DNA from: Pararhizobium sp. IMCC21322
Lineage (GTDB): Bacteria; Pseudomonadota; Alphaproteobacteria; Rhizobiales; GCA-2746425
Reading direction: 5' to 3'
Length of the DNA: 64,000 nucleotides
Assembly (NCBI RefSeq): GCF_030758295.1
Contig: NZ_CP132335.1
Coordinates: 248,001-312,000 of the forward strand
Part shown: positions 8,764 through 16,990 of the stretch, one piece after another
How the letters are laid out: the number at the start of each line of letters is the position of its first letter
Numbering within the stretch: position 1 is the first letter of the stretch
Translations under genes and position numbers: made by a program
Notes under the pieces: generated by a model
What the model was told of the DNA's origin: nothing
The model's input: the letters and a program-made list of their open reading frames with translations, nothing else
Databases searched by the model: none

Positions 8764-9513
8764 TTATTCAGCCGCCAGTTTTTCCATGATTTCATCGTCA
8801 ATTTCGAAATTGGAATAAACATTCTGCACGTCATCATCATCTTCCAGAATGTTGATGAGCTTCATCAAAGTCCCGGCCTTGTCTTCCTCAACCGGAGTGC
8901 CGGTTTGCGGCTTGAAGGTTGGATTGACCGAAGCGCCTTCGCCAAGTGCGGTTTCAAGAGCGGTGGACACTTCGTTGATGTCTTCAAAGCCGCACAAAAT
9001 TGTATGGCCATCCTCATCTGATTGCACATCTTCGGCACCCGCCTCAATGGCAGCGTCCATCACGGCATCAGCATCACCAGCCTCGACCGGAAATATGATC
9101 TCGCCAACCCGGTCAAACATGAAGCCGACCGAGCCTGTTTCACCCAGTGATCCGCCGAATTTGGTAAAGGCTGCACGCACATTACTGGCTGTTCGGTTGC
9201 GATTATCGGTCAGCGCTTCCACGATGATTGCAACACCGCCGGGGCCATACCCCTCATAGCGAATCTCATCATAGGTTTCCGCGTCGCCGCCTTCCGCCTT
9301 TTTGATGGCCCGCTCGATATTATCTTTCGGCATGGACAGCGCTTTGGCGTTTTGAATGGCCAGGCGCAGGCGTGGATTGCCATCCGGATCGCCACCGCCC
9401 ATTTTAGCCGCAACCGTGACTTCCTTGGATAATTTGGAGAAGGCCTTGGAGCGTTTTTTATCCTGCGCACCCTTGCGGTGCATGATGTTCTTGAATTTGG
9501 AATGGCCTGCCAT
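8764..9513 (-). CDS. yebC: YebC/PmpR family regulatory protein
   Basis: 249 residues with the conserved start [21 protein letters not shown] and the middle segment [28 protein letters not shown], followed by [28 protein letters not shown]. The family is known as DNA-binding regulators and, more recently, as factors that relieve ribosome stalling at proline runs. It stands immediately upstream of ruvC in the same direction, probably co-transcribed. Confidence 0.93.
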   Translation of the reverse strand: MAGHSKFKNIMHRKGAQDKKRSKAFSKLSKEVTVAAKMGGGDPDGNPRLRLAIQNAKALSMPKDNIERAIKKAEGGDAETYDEIRYEGYGPGGVAIIVEALTDNRNRTASNVRAAFTKFGGSLGETGSVGFMFDRVGEIIFPVEAGDADAVMDAAIEAGAEDVQSDEDGHTILCGFEDINEVSTALETALGEGASVNPTFKPQTGTPVEEDKAGTLMKLINILEDDDDVQNVYSNFEIDDEIMEKLAAE

Positions 9514-9645
9514 GAGATTACCTGAATGGGATTATCTGGTTGGAACGAGGGTTTGAACTCAAATCAGAGATCAAACTGTTGCGAGGCTTATAAACTTGCT
9601 TGTGCGGAAAATCCAGCACCGCTACCGCTTGATCCGCTTCTTGCA

Positions 9646-10476
9646 TCAATCCTGCTCAACCCAGAATGATGGAATATGCTCCTGCAAACGCCCGCCAAGC
9701 CGCACGGGCTCGATCTTCTGCGCAAGCCCCGTATCATCATCCACCAGCACGGCAACACCGCTCAGGGTCGCCTCACCCAATGCAGGCTGAAACCGCCCGG
9801 TGGAAATTGCGTTCGTCATGCGCTGCAGTGGTTCAGCATGATCCATACCAATGATGGAGTTATAATCGCCACTCATGCCCGCATCGGTCATGAAGCCCGT
9901 GCCACCGTCCAGAATCTGATGATCCGCCGTCGGCGCGTGGGTGTGGGTGCCAACCACCAGCGAGGCCTGACCATCTACAAAATGGCCCATAATCTGTTTT
10001 TCACTGGTGGCTTCAGCGTGAAAATCAATCAACACGGCATCGGAAACCTTGCCCAACGGTGCTGCATCCAGCTCACGCTGAACCGCTTGAAACGGGTCAT
10101 CCAGCGGGTTCATGAAGACCCGCCCCATGGCATTCATCACCAGCACCTGCGCCCCGTTTCGTGCAGTGAACAGCCCGGCGCCCTTGCCGGGCGTGCCAAT
10201 TGGATAATTCAGTGGTCGCAGAAAATTGTCATAGCGGGCGCAAAACACCAGTGCTTCGCGCTGATCCCAGACATGATTGCCGGTTGTAACCACATCGGCT
10301 CCCGCATCGATCAGATCAATGAAAATCTCTTCGGAAATGCCAAATCCGCCAGCAGCGTTCTCACCATTGACGACCACAAAATCCAGCGCGTAGTCAGAAA
10401 CCAGATCCGGCAGTCGTTCCTGCACAATTGTGCGGCCAGCGCGGCCCACGACATCTCCTACGAATAGAAGCCTCAT
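9646..10476 (-). CDS. YmdB-like metallophosphoesterase (TIGR00282 family)
   Basis: 276 residues. Dinuclear-metal phosphoesterase motifs: FVGDVVGRAGR (D8), VVNGENAAGG (N/E ligands), DVVTTGNHVWDQRE, DFHAEATSEK and VVGTHTHAPTAD. Members such as Bacillus YmdB hydrolyse 2',3'-cyclic nucleotides. The start overlaps the stop of the 5-formyltetrahydrofolate cyclo-ligase gene by 4 nt (ATGA), so the two form a translationally coupled pair behind the 6S RNA. Confidence 0.88.
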   Translation of the reverse strand: MRLLFVGDVVGRAGRTIVQERLPDLVSDYALDFVVVNGENAAGGFGISEEIFIDLIDAGADVVTTGNHVWDQREALVFCARYDNFLRPLNYPIGTPGKGAGLFTARNGAQVLVMNAMGRVFMNPLDDPFQAVQRELDAAPLGKVSDAVLIDFHAEATSEKQIMGHFVDGQASLVVGTHTHAPTADHQILDGGTGFMTDAGMSGDYNSIIGMDHAEPLQRMTNAISTGRFQPALGEATLSGVAVLVDDDTGLAQKIEPVRLGGRLQEHIPSFWVEQD

Positions 10477-11090
10477 GCGTTCACATCCATCGCGTTCATA
10501 ATTCCATTTTCTGTAACAATTGCCGCCAGCGGCATATCATGCGGTTCAGCTGGCACCTGCGGCACATTTTGCGCGGCAAAGCCGATCCCGATGGTGATGG
10601 GTGTCAGAGACTTTTGCAGCAAGCGCTCTATCGCTCGATCGTAATGACCGGCTCCATAACCGATGCGCGCGCCTTTTGTATCAAATCCTGCAAGCGGCAT
10701 CAGCAAGAGTGTCGGATCAACAGTTTCAGCGTCTGCCGCTGGCCCTGTTGTTCCAAAGCCGGCAGACTGCAAAACATCGCCGGATCGAAAACGTCGGAAT
10801 ACAATTTCAGTTTTGCTCAAAACCACGGGCAATGAAATCAGGGCTCCAGCGCTTTCGAGTTGCGGTATCAAATCTGATAAATCAACTTCGGAGCGGATCG
10901 GAAGATAGGCCGAAATCTCAAGCCCCTTCATCTCAACGCCCTTTAACAGCGCGTGATTTGAAAAAAAATCCATCACATGACGGCAGATCTGCCGCGATGC
11001 CTTTTCACGAAATTCTGGTGACAGGGCGTTGCGCCGATCCAGACACATGGCGCGCATGGCGGATTTATCGAGAGCCTGAGAATTGTCCAA
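10473..11090 (-). CDS. 5-formyltetrahydrofolate cyclo-ligase
   Basis: Converts 5-formyl-THF to 5,10-methenyl-THF using ATP (YgfA/FAU1 family). About 205 residues from a TTG at 11090; ATGs at 11057 and 11048 are alternatives. A longer open frame back to 11255 exists but crosses the 6S RNA gene and is not credible. Motifs: RAMCLDRRNALSP (folate-ligase N-terminal helix), SAYLPIRSEVDLSDLI, LPVV, and the ATP/metal loop LLLMPLAGFDTKGARIGYGAGHYDRAIE. The 6S RNA-ygfA arrangement is conserved across many proteobacteria. Confidence 0.87.
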   Translation of the reverse strand: MDNSQALDKSAMRAMCLDRRNALSPEFREKASRQICRHVMDFFSNHALLKGVEMKGLEISAYLPIRSEVDLSDLIPQLESAGALISLPVVLSKTEIVFRRFRSGDVLQSAGFGTTGPAADAETVDPTLLLMPLAGFDTKGARIGYGAGHYDRAIERLLQKSLTPITIGIGFAAQNVPQVPAEPHDMPLAAIVTENGIMNAMDVNA

Positions 11091-11114
11091 GAAGTCCGTC
11101 CATGGGTAACAAGC

Positions 11115-11270
11115 GAAGCCGCGGCGACCGTGATGCGGTGAACAATCCTGAGAACCTACTTTGTAGGTGGGCACCGTGTGGCCCGGCCCACGAGCCAGGT
11201 CAGGAACAGCTCCCGTTTGGATTGATAAGGCCCCAGGGATAAGTCGTGCAATCACGAGAAGCGCAGCTTC
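11115..11270 (-). ncRNA. ssrS: 6S RNA
   Basis: Global regulator that sequesters housekeeping RNA polymerase by mimicking an open promoter. Read on the minus strand, the ends pair: GAAGCTGCG (11270-11262) with CGCGGCTTC (11123-11115), eight Watson-Crick pairs plus one G-T, closing a ~156-nt RNA, the normal 6S size. Between them are alphaproteobacterial 6S landmarks I recognise: CCCTGGGGCC, GGGAGCTGTTCC, GGGCCGGGCC, CCCACCTACAAAGTAGG (itself a hairpin), and GTTCACCGCATCACGG near the 3' side. The position directly upstream of the 5-FCL gene is the classical one. Ends are set by the terminal helix and could be off by several bases. Confidence 0.88.
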
Positions 11271-11276
11271 CTGACC

Positions 11277-11305
11277 TATATAGGATGGAAGGCGGGCAAG
11301 ATAAA
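11277..11305 (-). promoter_or_regulatory. Likely promoter of 6S RNA
   Basis: On the minus strand a TATATA hexamer (11277-11282) lies about 7 nt before the predicted 6S 5' end, and TTTATC (11305-11300) sits 17 nt further upstream as a weak -35. Position relative to the RNA end is the main support. Confidence 0.5.
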
Positions 11306-11457
11306 GCCCGCCCGGCCCTGAGGGCGTAAATAAGCTCTGGTGATCGAATCTGGAGACTGGCTTTGGGTGCCGCTCTTTGGGTCAGTGGCTTTGGGTGACT
11401 GGCTTTTCGGCAATATCAATCCTAAACTCCGGGCGCTACATAACGCGATCACGGAAA

Positions 11458-12300
11458 ATGAACCCGATACCAGATCTGATCAGCCGTTCCCTGCCCGCAA
11501 CTCTGTCCCGAATTGCCAGATTTACGGGCCGCTTTGCGCTGGATCTTGCCATTCCACCGGCCTGCCTGTCCTGCGACGAAACGGTGCTGGAGCCCGGGGC
11601 ATTGTGCCCGTCCTGCTGGAACCAGTTGCGGTTCATAGCCAAACCCTGTTGTGCGGTGCTGGGCACGCCTTTTTCATATGATCTGGGACCGGGGATTGTC
11701 AGCGCCCAGGCCATCGCCAGCCCGCCACCCTATGAAATGGCCCGTGCCGCGGTTCTTTATGATGAAATCGCCCGCAAGCTGGTTGCCAGGTTGAAATACG
11801 AAGACCGACCGGACCTTGCCTCGGTCCTGGGCCGATGGATGGTCCGCGCTGCACGGGAGGCAGATGCTGACTTTCTGTCCGGCAACCCGATCATTGTTCC
11901 GGTTCCGCTGCACCGCTGGCGTTTGCTGCGTCGACGCTACAATCAGGCAGCCTTGCTGGCGCGAGATGTCTCAAACCGGCTGCAACTGGACTTTCAGCCA
12001 TTGGCACTTGACCGCATCCGCAAAACAGAGCGGCAGGTTGGATTGTCCCGCAACGAACGCGCCAATAATGTGCGCGGCGCTTTTCGGGCAACGCCCACAG
12101 GCGCCATGCAGATGTCCGGGCGCACAATTCTGCTGATTGACGATGTCCTGACCACCGGCGCCACTGTGGAAGCGGCCACGCGCGCCTGCCTGCGCGCAGG
12201 GGCTGCACATGTACGGGTTCTGACATTCGCACTTGTGTCCGATCCAATAGGATCGGAAGCGGAAGGTCTGTTGTCGGATACAGACCCGATTGATCTCTGA
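11458..12300 (+). CDS. comF: ComF family phosphoribosyltransferase-like protein
   Basis: About 280 residues from the ATG at 11458; an upstream TTG at 11377 would add 27 unrelated residues. The N-terminal part has a zinc-ribbon-like set, PPACLSCDE...GALCPSCW and KPCCAVLG. The C-terminal part has the type I PRTase fold with IIVPVPLHRWRLLRRRYNQ, a conserved ComF block, and the PRPP loop ILLIDDVLTTGATV. ComF proteins help transformation in some bacteria, possibly as PriA-associated ssDNA proteins; here the gene is divergent from 6S RNA/5-FCL, a usual rhizobial place, and followed by grxC. Confidence 0.88.
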   Translation: MNPIPDLISRSLPATLSRIARFTGRFALDLAIPPACLSCDETVLEPGALCPSCWNQLRFIAKPCCAVLGTPFSYDLGPGIVSAQAIASPPPYEMARAAVLYDEIARKLVARLKYEDRPDLASVLGRWMVRAAREADADFLSGNPIIVPVPLHRWRLLRRRYNQAALLARDVSNRLQLDFQPLALDRIRKTERQVGLSRNERANNVRGAFRATPTGAMQMSGRTILLIDDVLTTGATVEAATRACLRAGAAHVRVLTFALVSDPIGSEAEGLLSDTDPIDL

Positions 12301-12408
12301 GGTTTCGATGCCTACCTGTTGCAACACGGCTTGTGAAAAAGACCGGTGCGCGCCTATATACCAGTGTACGCCAGAACATAAGCCACCCTGCAGCACAAAA
12401 GGACTGCC

Positions 12409-12669
12409 ATGACGAATGTGACCATCTATACCCGCGCCATGTGCGGTTATTGCTCTGCCGCCAAATCCCTGCTGGATCGCAAGAGCGTTGCCTATAAGGA
12501 GCATGATGCGACCTTTGATCAGGCCTTGCGCAGGGAAATGATGCAGCGTGCCAATGGCGCCTCCACTTTTCCGCAGATTTTCATTGGGGACATCCATGTT
12601 GGTGGCTTCGATCAGATCAACGCGCTGGAACGTGCTGGAAAACTTGATCAACTTCTGAACGCTGCATAA
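12409..12669 (+). CDS. grxC: Glutaredoxin 3
   Basis: 86-residue thioredoxin-fold disulfide reductase. It has the dithiol active site C-G-Y-C at residues 12-15 (TRAMCGYCSAAK), the cis-proline TFPQIFI, and the glutathione-binding GGFDQINAL. The stop lies only 2 nt before the GTG of the amidase gene, so they are co-transcribed, a sensible pairing since that enzyme family repairs a glutathione by-product. Confidence 0.94.
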   Translation: MTNVTIYTRAMCGYCSAAKSLLDRKSVAYKEHDATFDQALRREMMQRANGASTFPQIFIGDIHVGGFDQINALERAGKLDQLLNAA

Positions 12670-12671
12670 GG

Positions 12672-13589
12672 GTGAAAACCGTGTCGCAGAACAGCTTCAA
12701 GGCAGCCTGCATTCAGATGAACTCCGGAACATCTGTTTCAGACAATATGGCAGCAGCCACAGAGTTGATACGCGCGGCTGCGGCCCGGGGTGCGCATTAC
12801 ATCCAGACACCGGAAATGACGACAATTGTGCAGCAGAAACGCTCTGCACTGCTAGAGGCCATTGCACCTGAACAGAACAATCCATCTGTAACTGCATTTG
12901 CCAAACTGGCTGGCGAATTGAAAATCTGGCTCCACATCGGTTCCATGGCGGTAGCCCTGCCGAAATCCGATGGCGGGCCAACCATTGCCAACCGGGCCTT
13001 CCTGTTTCAGCCCGATGGCAATATTGCTGCCAGCTATGACAAAATCCATATGTTCGATGTGGATCTCGACAGTGGCGAAAGCTGGCGTGAATCCAGGGCT
13101 TATCGCGCCGGTAGCGAGGCGGTTCTTGTAGAGATCACATCGATTCCGGGCCAGATGCGGGATCAAATACAAGTTCAGACATCGGTCAAACTCGGCCTTT
13201 CGATCTGTTATGATCTGCGTTTTGCAGCGCTGTTTCGCACTTACGCACAGGCCGGTGCGATTGTGCTTGGAGCCCCGTCAGCCTTTACCCGGCAAACAGG
13301 CGCGGCCCATTGGCGTGTGCTACAGCGCGCGCGCGCCATTGAAAACGGTGCGTTTATGATATCGGCCGCACAGGTCGGCACACATCAGGATGGCCGCGAA
13401 ACCTACGGCCATTCCGTAATCATAGACCCCTGGGGCACCGTTCTGGCAGAAGCTGATGGTGAAAACCCTGGCTTCATTACAGCCGATATTGACCCTGATC
13501 TGGCAAAAGCTGCGCGCCGCAAAATCCCGGCTTTGACCAATGATCAGCCTGCTATACTGCGCCTGACAACACAAAGCGCTGCGGCATGA
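12672..13589 (+). CDS. Carbon-nitrogen hydrolase, Nit1/Nit2-like (putative deaminated-glutathione amidase)
   Basis: 305 residues from GTG. The nitrilase-superfamily triad is present: E in the TPEMTT segment (~residue 47), K in SYDKIHMFDVDL, and C in GLSICYDLRFAALFR. The CYDLRF form and the neighbour grxC point to the Nit branch, whose members hydrolyse deaminated glutathione; omega-amidase activity is the alternative. An extra ~10 residues before the catalytic cysteine (QMRDQIQVQTSVKL) form a modest insert. It overlaps the DUF1178 gene by 4 nt (ATGA). Confidence 0.85.
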   Translation: MKTVSQNSFKAACIQMNSGTSVSDNMAAATELIRAAAARGAHYIQTPEMTTIVQQKRSALLEAIAPEQNNPSVTAFAKLAGELKIWLHIGSMAVALPKSDGGPTIANRAFLFQPDGNIAASYDKIHMFDVDLDSGESWRESRAYRAGSEAVLVEITSIPGQMRDQIQVQTSVKLGLSICYDLRFAALFRTYAQAGAIVLGAPSAFTRQTGAAHWRVLQRARAIENGAFMISAAQVGTHQDGRETYGHSVIIDPWGTVLAEADGENPGFITADIDPDLAKAARRKIPALTNDQPAILRLTTQSAAA

Positions 13590-14203
13590 TCCGTTTTTCA
13601 CTCCAATGCAGCGATACCCACCGCTTTGACGGATGGTTCCGGTCGGGCGATGATTTTCTGACACAACAGAAGCGCGGCTTGCTGGCCTGTCCCGAATGCG
13701 GATCGACCAGCGTTGAAAAAGCTCTGATGACGCCGTCCGTTCCCAAGAAGTCCAACCAGACGATGGAGGGCATGGTCGAGCAAGCTGACAGCGAGCTACA
13801 AGCAAGCGCTGCACCAGCAGCGCAGCCGGCACCCGGATCAGCTCCAAAATCAGCGCGCGAATCGGCATCAGAAGTGACCCCTGCGCCCTCGCAGAACGCG
13901 CCTCAATCGCTTCAGTCGCCCCAAGCGCTCCAATCGCAATCGACGCCACCCAATCCGCTCGCCAACCTGCCGCCTGAATTAAGGGAGAAGGTCATGACCG
14001 CCGTCAAGGAATGGCGCGACTCCGTAATTGCAAATTCAGAACATGTCGGCCCGCGCTTTGCAGACGAGGCCCGCAAAATCCACTTCAACGAAGCCGATGA
14101 ACGCCCCATCTATGGGGAAGCCTCTGCCGATGAAGTGCAGGAATTGCTGGAAGATGGCATCCCTTGCGCGCCCTTGCCGGTTCTGCCAGAGGACCACAAT
14201 TAG
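13586..14203 (+). CDS. DUF1178 family protein
   Basis: 205 residues. The first 50 residues are a zinc-finger-like module, MIRFSLQCSDTHRFDGWF and CPECGSTSVEKALMTPSV, diagnostic of DUF1178. A low-complexity Ala/Pro/Gln/Ser linker (~60-125) follows, then a conserved C-terminal block with NLPPELREKVMTAVKEW, HVGPRFADEARKIH and YGEASADEVQELLEDGI. Function unknown. It is translationally coupled to the amidase and forms the end of the comF-grxC-nit-DUF1178 cluster, an order found in other Rhizobiales. Confidence 0.88.
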   Translation: MIRFSLQCSDTHRFDGWFRSGDDFLTQQKRGLLACPECGSTSVEKALMTPSVPKKSNQTMEGMVEQADSELQASAAPAAQPAPGSAPKSARESASEVTPAPSQNAPQSLQSPQALQSQSTPPNPLANLPPELREKVMTAVKEWRDSVIANSEHVGPRFADEARKIHFNEADERPIYGEASADEVQELLEDGIPCAPLPVLPEDHN

Positions 14204-14471
14204 GTGACGCCGCCGGAAGCGCCTCGGATATCAGCGCCCCACAATTAAGAATCATTCGCATTTAGTGCTATTTTGACCATTTATCCGGCCAAAAACAGGA
14301 CAATTTCGAAATCTGCTTTTGCTTGGCCACAAATTCGCGCTATTCCTTGTGGATTGACAAAATTCGTCCAATGCAAGATTCGCAAATCCCGGCCTGGTTA
14401 AGGGTCGATCCGGCCAGGGCGAACAGAACAGACTGGTGGCTGGGCAGTGTCTGACGGAGTACGATCTATTT

Positions 14472-15482
14472 ATGGCGCGTGACTACGATCCTTATCGGCT
14501 TTCATCGCCGCAGGTATTTCTTTGGCGTATGATCATATTTCTGATCATCGTTGGTTTTATTGCCTTGGTCCTCTATCAACAGATCATCACTGCTTTTGTC
14601 AGCAATCCCGGGCTGAACGGGCTCATCCTTGCGGTTCTCATTATCGGTATTCTTCTGTCGTTGCGGCAGGTCCTGTTGCTGTTTCGCGAAGTGCAATGGG
14701 TCAACGGATTCCGGCGATCCGATCCCAACATTGAATATGCAAGGCCCCCCATTTTATTGGCGCCAATGGCTGCCATGCTGGGAGACCGTCTGGGTGCGAT
14801 GGCTATCAGCCAGCAAACCATGCGGTCAGTGCTGGAATCGATTGGCGTTCGGCTCGACGAATCGCGCGAGATTTTACGATATCTCACAGGTCTTCTTGTG
14901 TTCCTTGGTCTGCTTGGTACCTTTTGGGGCCTGCTGCGCACCGTTGGCTCGGTTGGCGATACAATTCAGTCGCTGAATGTAGGCTCGGGTGACGCAGGCG
15001 TTATTTTTGAAGATCTGAAAACCGGCCTGGAAGCGCCGCTGTCCGGCATGGGCACGGCCTTTTCATCATCCCTGTTCGGTCTGGCTGGGTCCCTTATTCT
15101 GGGCTTTCTGGATTTGCAGGCGGGTCAGGCGCAAACCCGCTTTTACACCGATCTGGAAGATTGGTTGTCAACGGTCGCCGAACTTGAAGATTCAATTGGT
15201 GAAGGCGAAGGCACCAATTCTCTGGTGCTGGATGATTTGCGCCTTGCAATCGACAAGCTGAGCCGGTCCATGGCTCAAAATAACAGCAGCGGTAACGCGG
15301 CTCAGCCGACGAGCGTGGCAATGGCAAGTCTGGCCGAGGGAATTCAGGGTCTGGTGCAGCACATGCGATCTGAACAGCAGGTGGTGCGCAGTTGGGTGGA
15401 GTCCCAGTCTGAACAACAAAATCAGGTCAAGCGTCTGCTCGAGGCACTTGTACAACGAGACCGCAATACAGGCGGCAATTAG
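14472..15482 (+). CDS. MotA/TolQ/ExbB-like membrane protein
   Basis: About 336 residues from the ATG at 14472 (a GTG 12 codons earlier is less likely). Two N-terminal membrane segments (~16-42 and ~48-70) and two more around 135-160 and 190-215, the latter with LLGTFWGLLRTVG and GLEAPLSGMGTAFSSSLFGLAGSL, which are the MotA/TolQ proton-channel helices. A soluble C-terminal part (~220-336) is predicted helical. Together with the next gene it would form an ion-driven stator-like complex that pushes on peptidoglycan. A TTGACA hexamer at 14354-14359 is a candidate -35, but a good -10 is not obvious. It is not the flagellar motA, which has a different layout. Confidence 0.8.
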   Translation: MARDYDPYRLSSPQVFLWRMIIFLIIVGFIALVLYQQIITAFVSNPGLNGLILAVLIIGILLSLRQVLLLFREVQWVNGFRRSDPNIEYARPPILLAPMAAMLGDRLGAMAISQQTMRSVLESIGVRLDESREILRYLTGLLVFLGLLGTFWGLLRTVGSVGDTIQSLNVGSGDAGVIFEDLKTGLEAPLSGMGTAFSSSLFGLAGSLILGFLDLQAGQAQTRFYTDLEDWLSTVAELEDSIGEGEGTNSLVLDDLRLAIDKLSRSMAQNNSSGNAAQPTSVAMASLAEGIQGLVQHMRSEQQVVRSWVESQSEQQNQVKRLLEALVQRDRNTGGN

Positions 15483-15495
15483 GGTTTAAACCAGA

Positions 15496-16524
15496 ATGGC
15501 GCTGGCACGAGCAAGACGGCGGGAAACGCGCGGAGATTATTGGCCAGGCTTTGTCGATGCCATGGCCTCGCTTTTGCTCGTCATGATTTTCCTGCTGTCG
15601 CTGTTCATGCTGGCACAGTTTTTCCTCAGTCAGGAAATTTCGGGCCGTGATACGTTGCTCAGCCGCCTGCAGTCCCAGATTTCCGAACTGACCGAATTGC
15701 TGGCACTGGAACGCACGGGCCAGAATGATCTGCGGCAAAGCCTGTCTTTGATGGAATCCAACCTGTCGGAGGCGGAAGAGGAACGGCGACGTTTGCAGCA
15801 ATTGCTCAGCAGCCAGTCCGGGGCAACCGCTGAACGGGATTCAGCACTGGATCAGGCCACTGCGGATCTGAATGAGGAACGCAGGCTCAGCGCCCGGGCT
15901 CGGTCTCAGGTCGATCTTTTGAACCAGCAGCTTGCAGCCCTACGCCGCCAGATTGCCTCTTTGGAAACGGCCCTCGATGCCTCTGAGGATCGCGACCGGG
16001 AAAGCCAGACAAGAATCGCCGATCTTGGCAGCCGCCTGAATGTCGCTCTGGCCCAACGGGTGCAGGAATTGTCGCGTTATCGGTCCGACTTTTTTGGCCG
16101 CCTGCGCGAAATTCTCAGCGACCGGTCTGATATCCGCGTCGTTGGTGACCGGTTTGTATTCCAGTCAGAAGTTCTGTTTGCCTCTGGTGCCAATGAATTG
16201 TCACCTGTAGGTGTGGAAGAAATGCGCAAACTGGCCGATGCCATTATCCAGTTGAGCGCTCAGATTCCCGATGAGATCAACTGGGTCCTCCGGGTTGATG
16301 GCCATACCGATGCAAGACCGGTCAGCGGCGAGCGCTTTGACAGCAACTGGGAGCTTTCATCGGCCCGGTCTATTTCGGTCGTTGAATTTCTGGCGTCGCA
16401 AGGTGTCCCGCCCAACAGATTGCTGGCCGCCGGTTTTGGCGAGTTCCAGCCTATCGATCCCGGCGATTCGCCGGAGGCATTGGCACGAAACCGACGTATT
16501 GAGCTGAAACTGACGGAGCGCTGA
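15496..16524 (+). CDS. MotB/OmpA-like peptidoglycan-binding membrane protein
   Basis: 342 residues. One membrane helix near the N-terminus (~18-43) carries an acidic residue at its start (PGFVDAMAS, D21), the position of the proton-accepting Asp in MotB. A long charged helical region (~55-190, many E/R/L/Q heptads) is probably a coiled coil. The C-terminal OmpA domain (~215-342) has LRVDGHTDARP and the ARNRRIELKL end that bind peptidoglycan. The gene starts 13 nt after the MotA-like gene; the pair and the following small gene make an operon conserved in Rhizobiales. Confidence 0.85.
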   Translation: MALARARRRETRGDYWPGFVDAMASLLLVMIFLLSLFMLAQFFLSQEISGRDTLLSRLQSQISELTELLALERTGQNDLRQSLSLMESNLSEAEEERRRLQQLLSSQSGATAERDSALDQATADLNEERRLSARARSQVDLLNQQLAALRRQIASLETALDASEDRDRESQTRIADLGSRLNVALAQRVQELSRYRSDFFGRLREILSDRSDIRVVGDRFVFQSEVLFASGANELSPVGVEEMRKLADAIIQLSAQIPDEINWVLRVDGHTDARPVSGERFDSNWELSSARSISVVEFLASQGVPPNRLLAAGFGEFQPIDPGDSPEALARNRRIELKLTER

Positions 16525-16525
16525 T

Positions 16526-16981
16526 GTGTCTCAGTTACCCGTGTCACACGATGCCGGGCGCAAGGCCGGACCGGTCATTCTTCGCTTTGCTCTGCTGCTT
16601 GCCGTTTTAAGCCCTGCCATATTATTCGGCACGGCCACCTATGTGCTCTATCAGGCTGAGAAGGTGGCCCATGGAAAACCCTTCTGCGTGCAATATGCAA
16701 ATCAGACAGGCGGAGGGCGCTACACGCCAGTCCGGTCTTTATGGCAGCTTACCTTCGTTGCCATGCATGCACGCTATCTTGGTCTTGGGGGATCGGATTC
16801 AGATCAATTCTCGCTGCCCGGCGTTCTTGTAATAGATCAGGCAGAGCGCGCAGATTTGTGGCGTTGGTCCTGGAGCAGTCTTGGCTGGCACAAGCTCACT
16901 GAGGGTATCCGGCAGGGCCTGCGTCTTGAACCCGTCTGTACGCCACATGTCAATTACGGCGACGATCTGCCGGTTGTCTGA
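16526..16981 (+). CDS. Hypothetical membrane-anchored protein, third gene of the MotA/OmpA operon
   Basis: 151 residues from a GTG directly after the preceding TGA (16522-16524). One N-terminal hydrophobic segment (~14-38, ILRFALLLAVLSPAILFG) followed by a ~110-residue extracytoplasmic part rich in W and aromatic residues. An ATG two bases earlier is in another frame and gives only a short ORF, supporting the GTG. No family recognised; context suggests an accessory of the stator-like pair. Confidence 0.65.
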   Translation: MSQLPVSHDAGRKAGPVILRFALLLAVLSPAILFGTATYVLYQAEKVAHGKPFCVQYANQTGGGRYTPVRSLWQLTFVAMHARYLGLGGSDSDQFSLPGVLVIDQAERADLWRWSWSSLGWHKLTEGIRQGLRLEPVCTPHVNYGDDLPVV

Positions 16982-16990
16982 AATCAGACC

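Noticed and set aside
11090-11255. N-terminal extension of 5-formyltetrahydrofolate cyclo-ligase
   Set aside because: It is a translation of 6S RNA and has no family similarity.
14472-16981. Zorya-like defence system (MotA/MotB-like ZorA/ZorB)
   Set aside because: The pair has the right folds, but there are no ZorC, ZorD or ZorE genes, and the same MotA-like/OmpA/small-protein trio belongs to the core genome of Rhizobiales.
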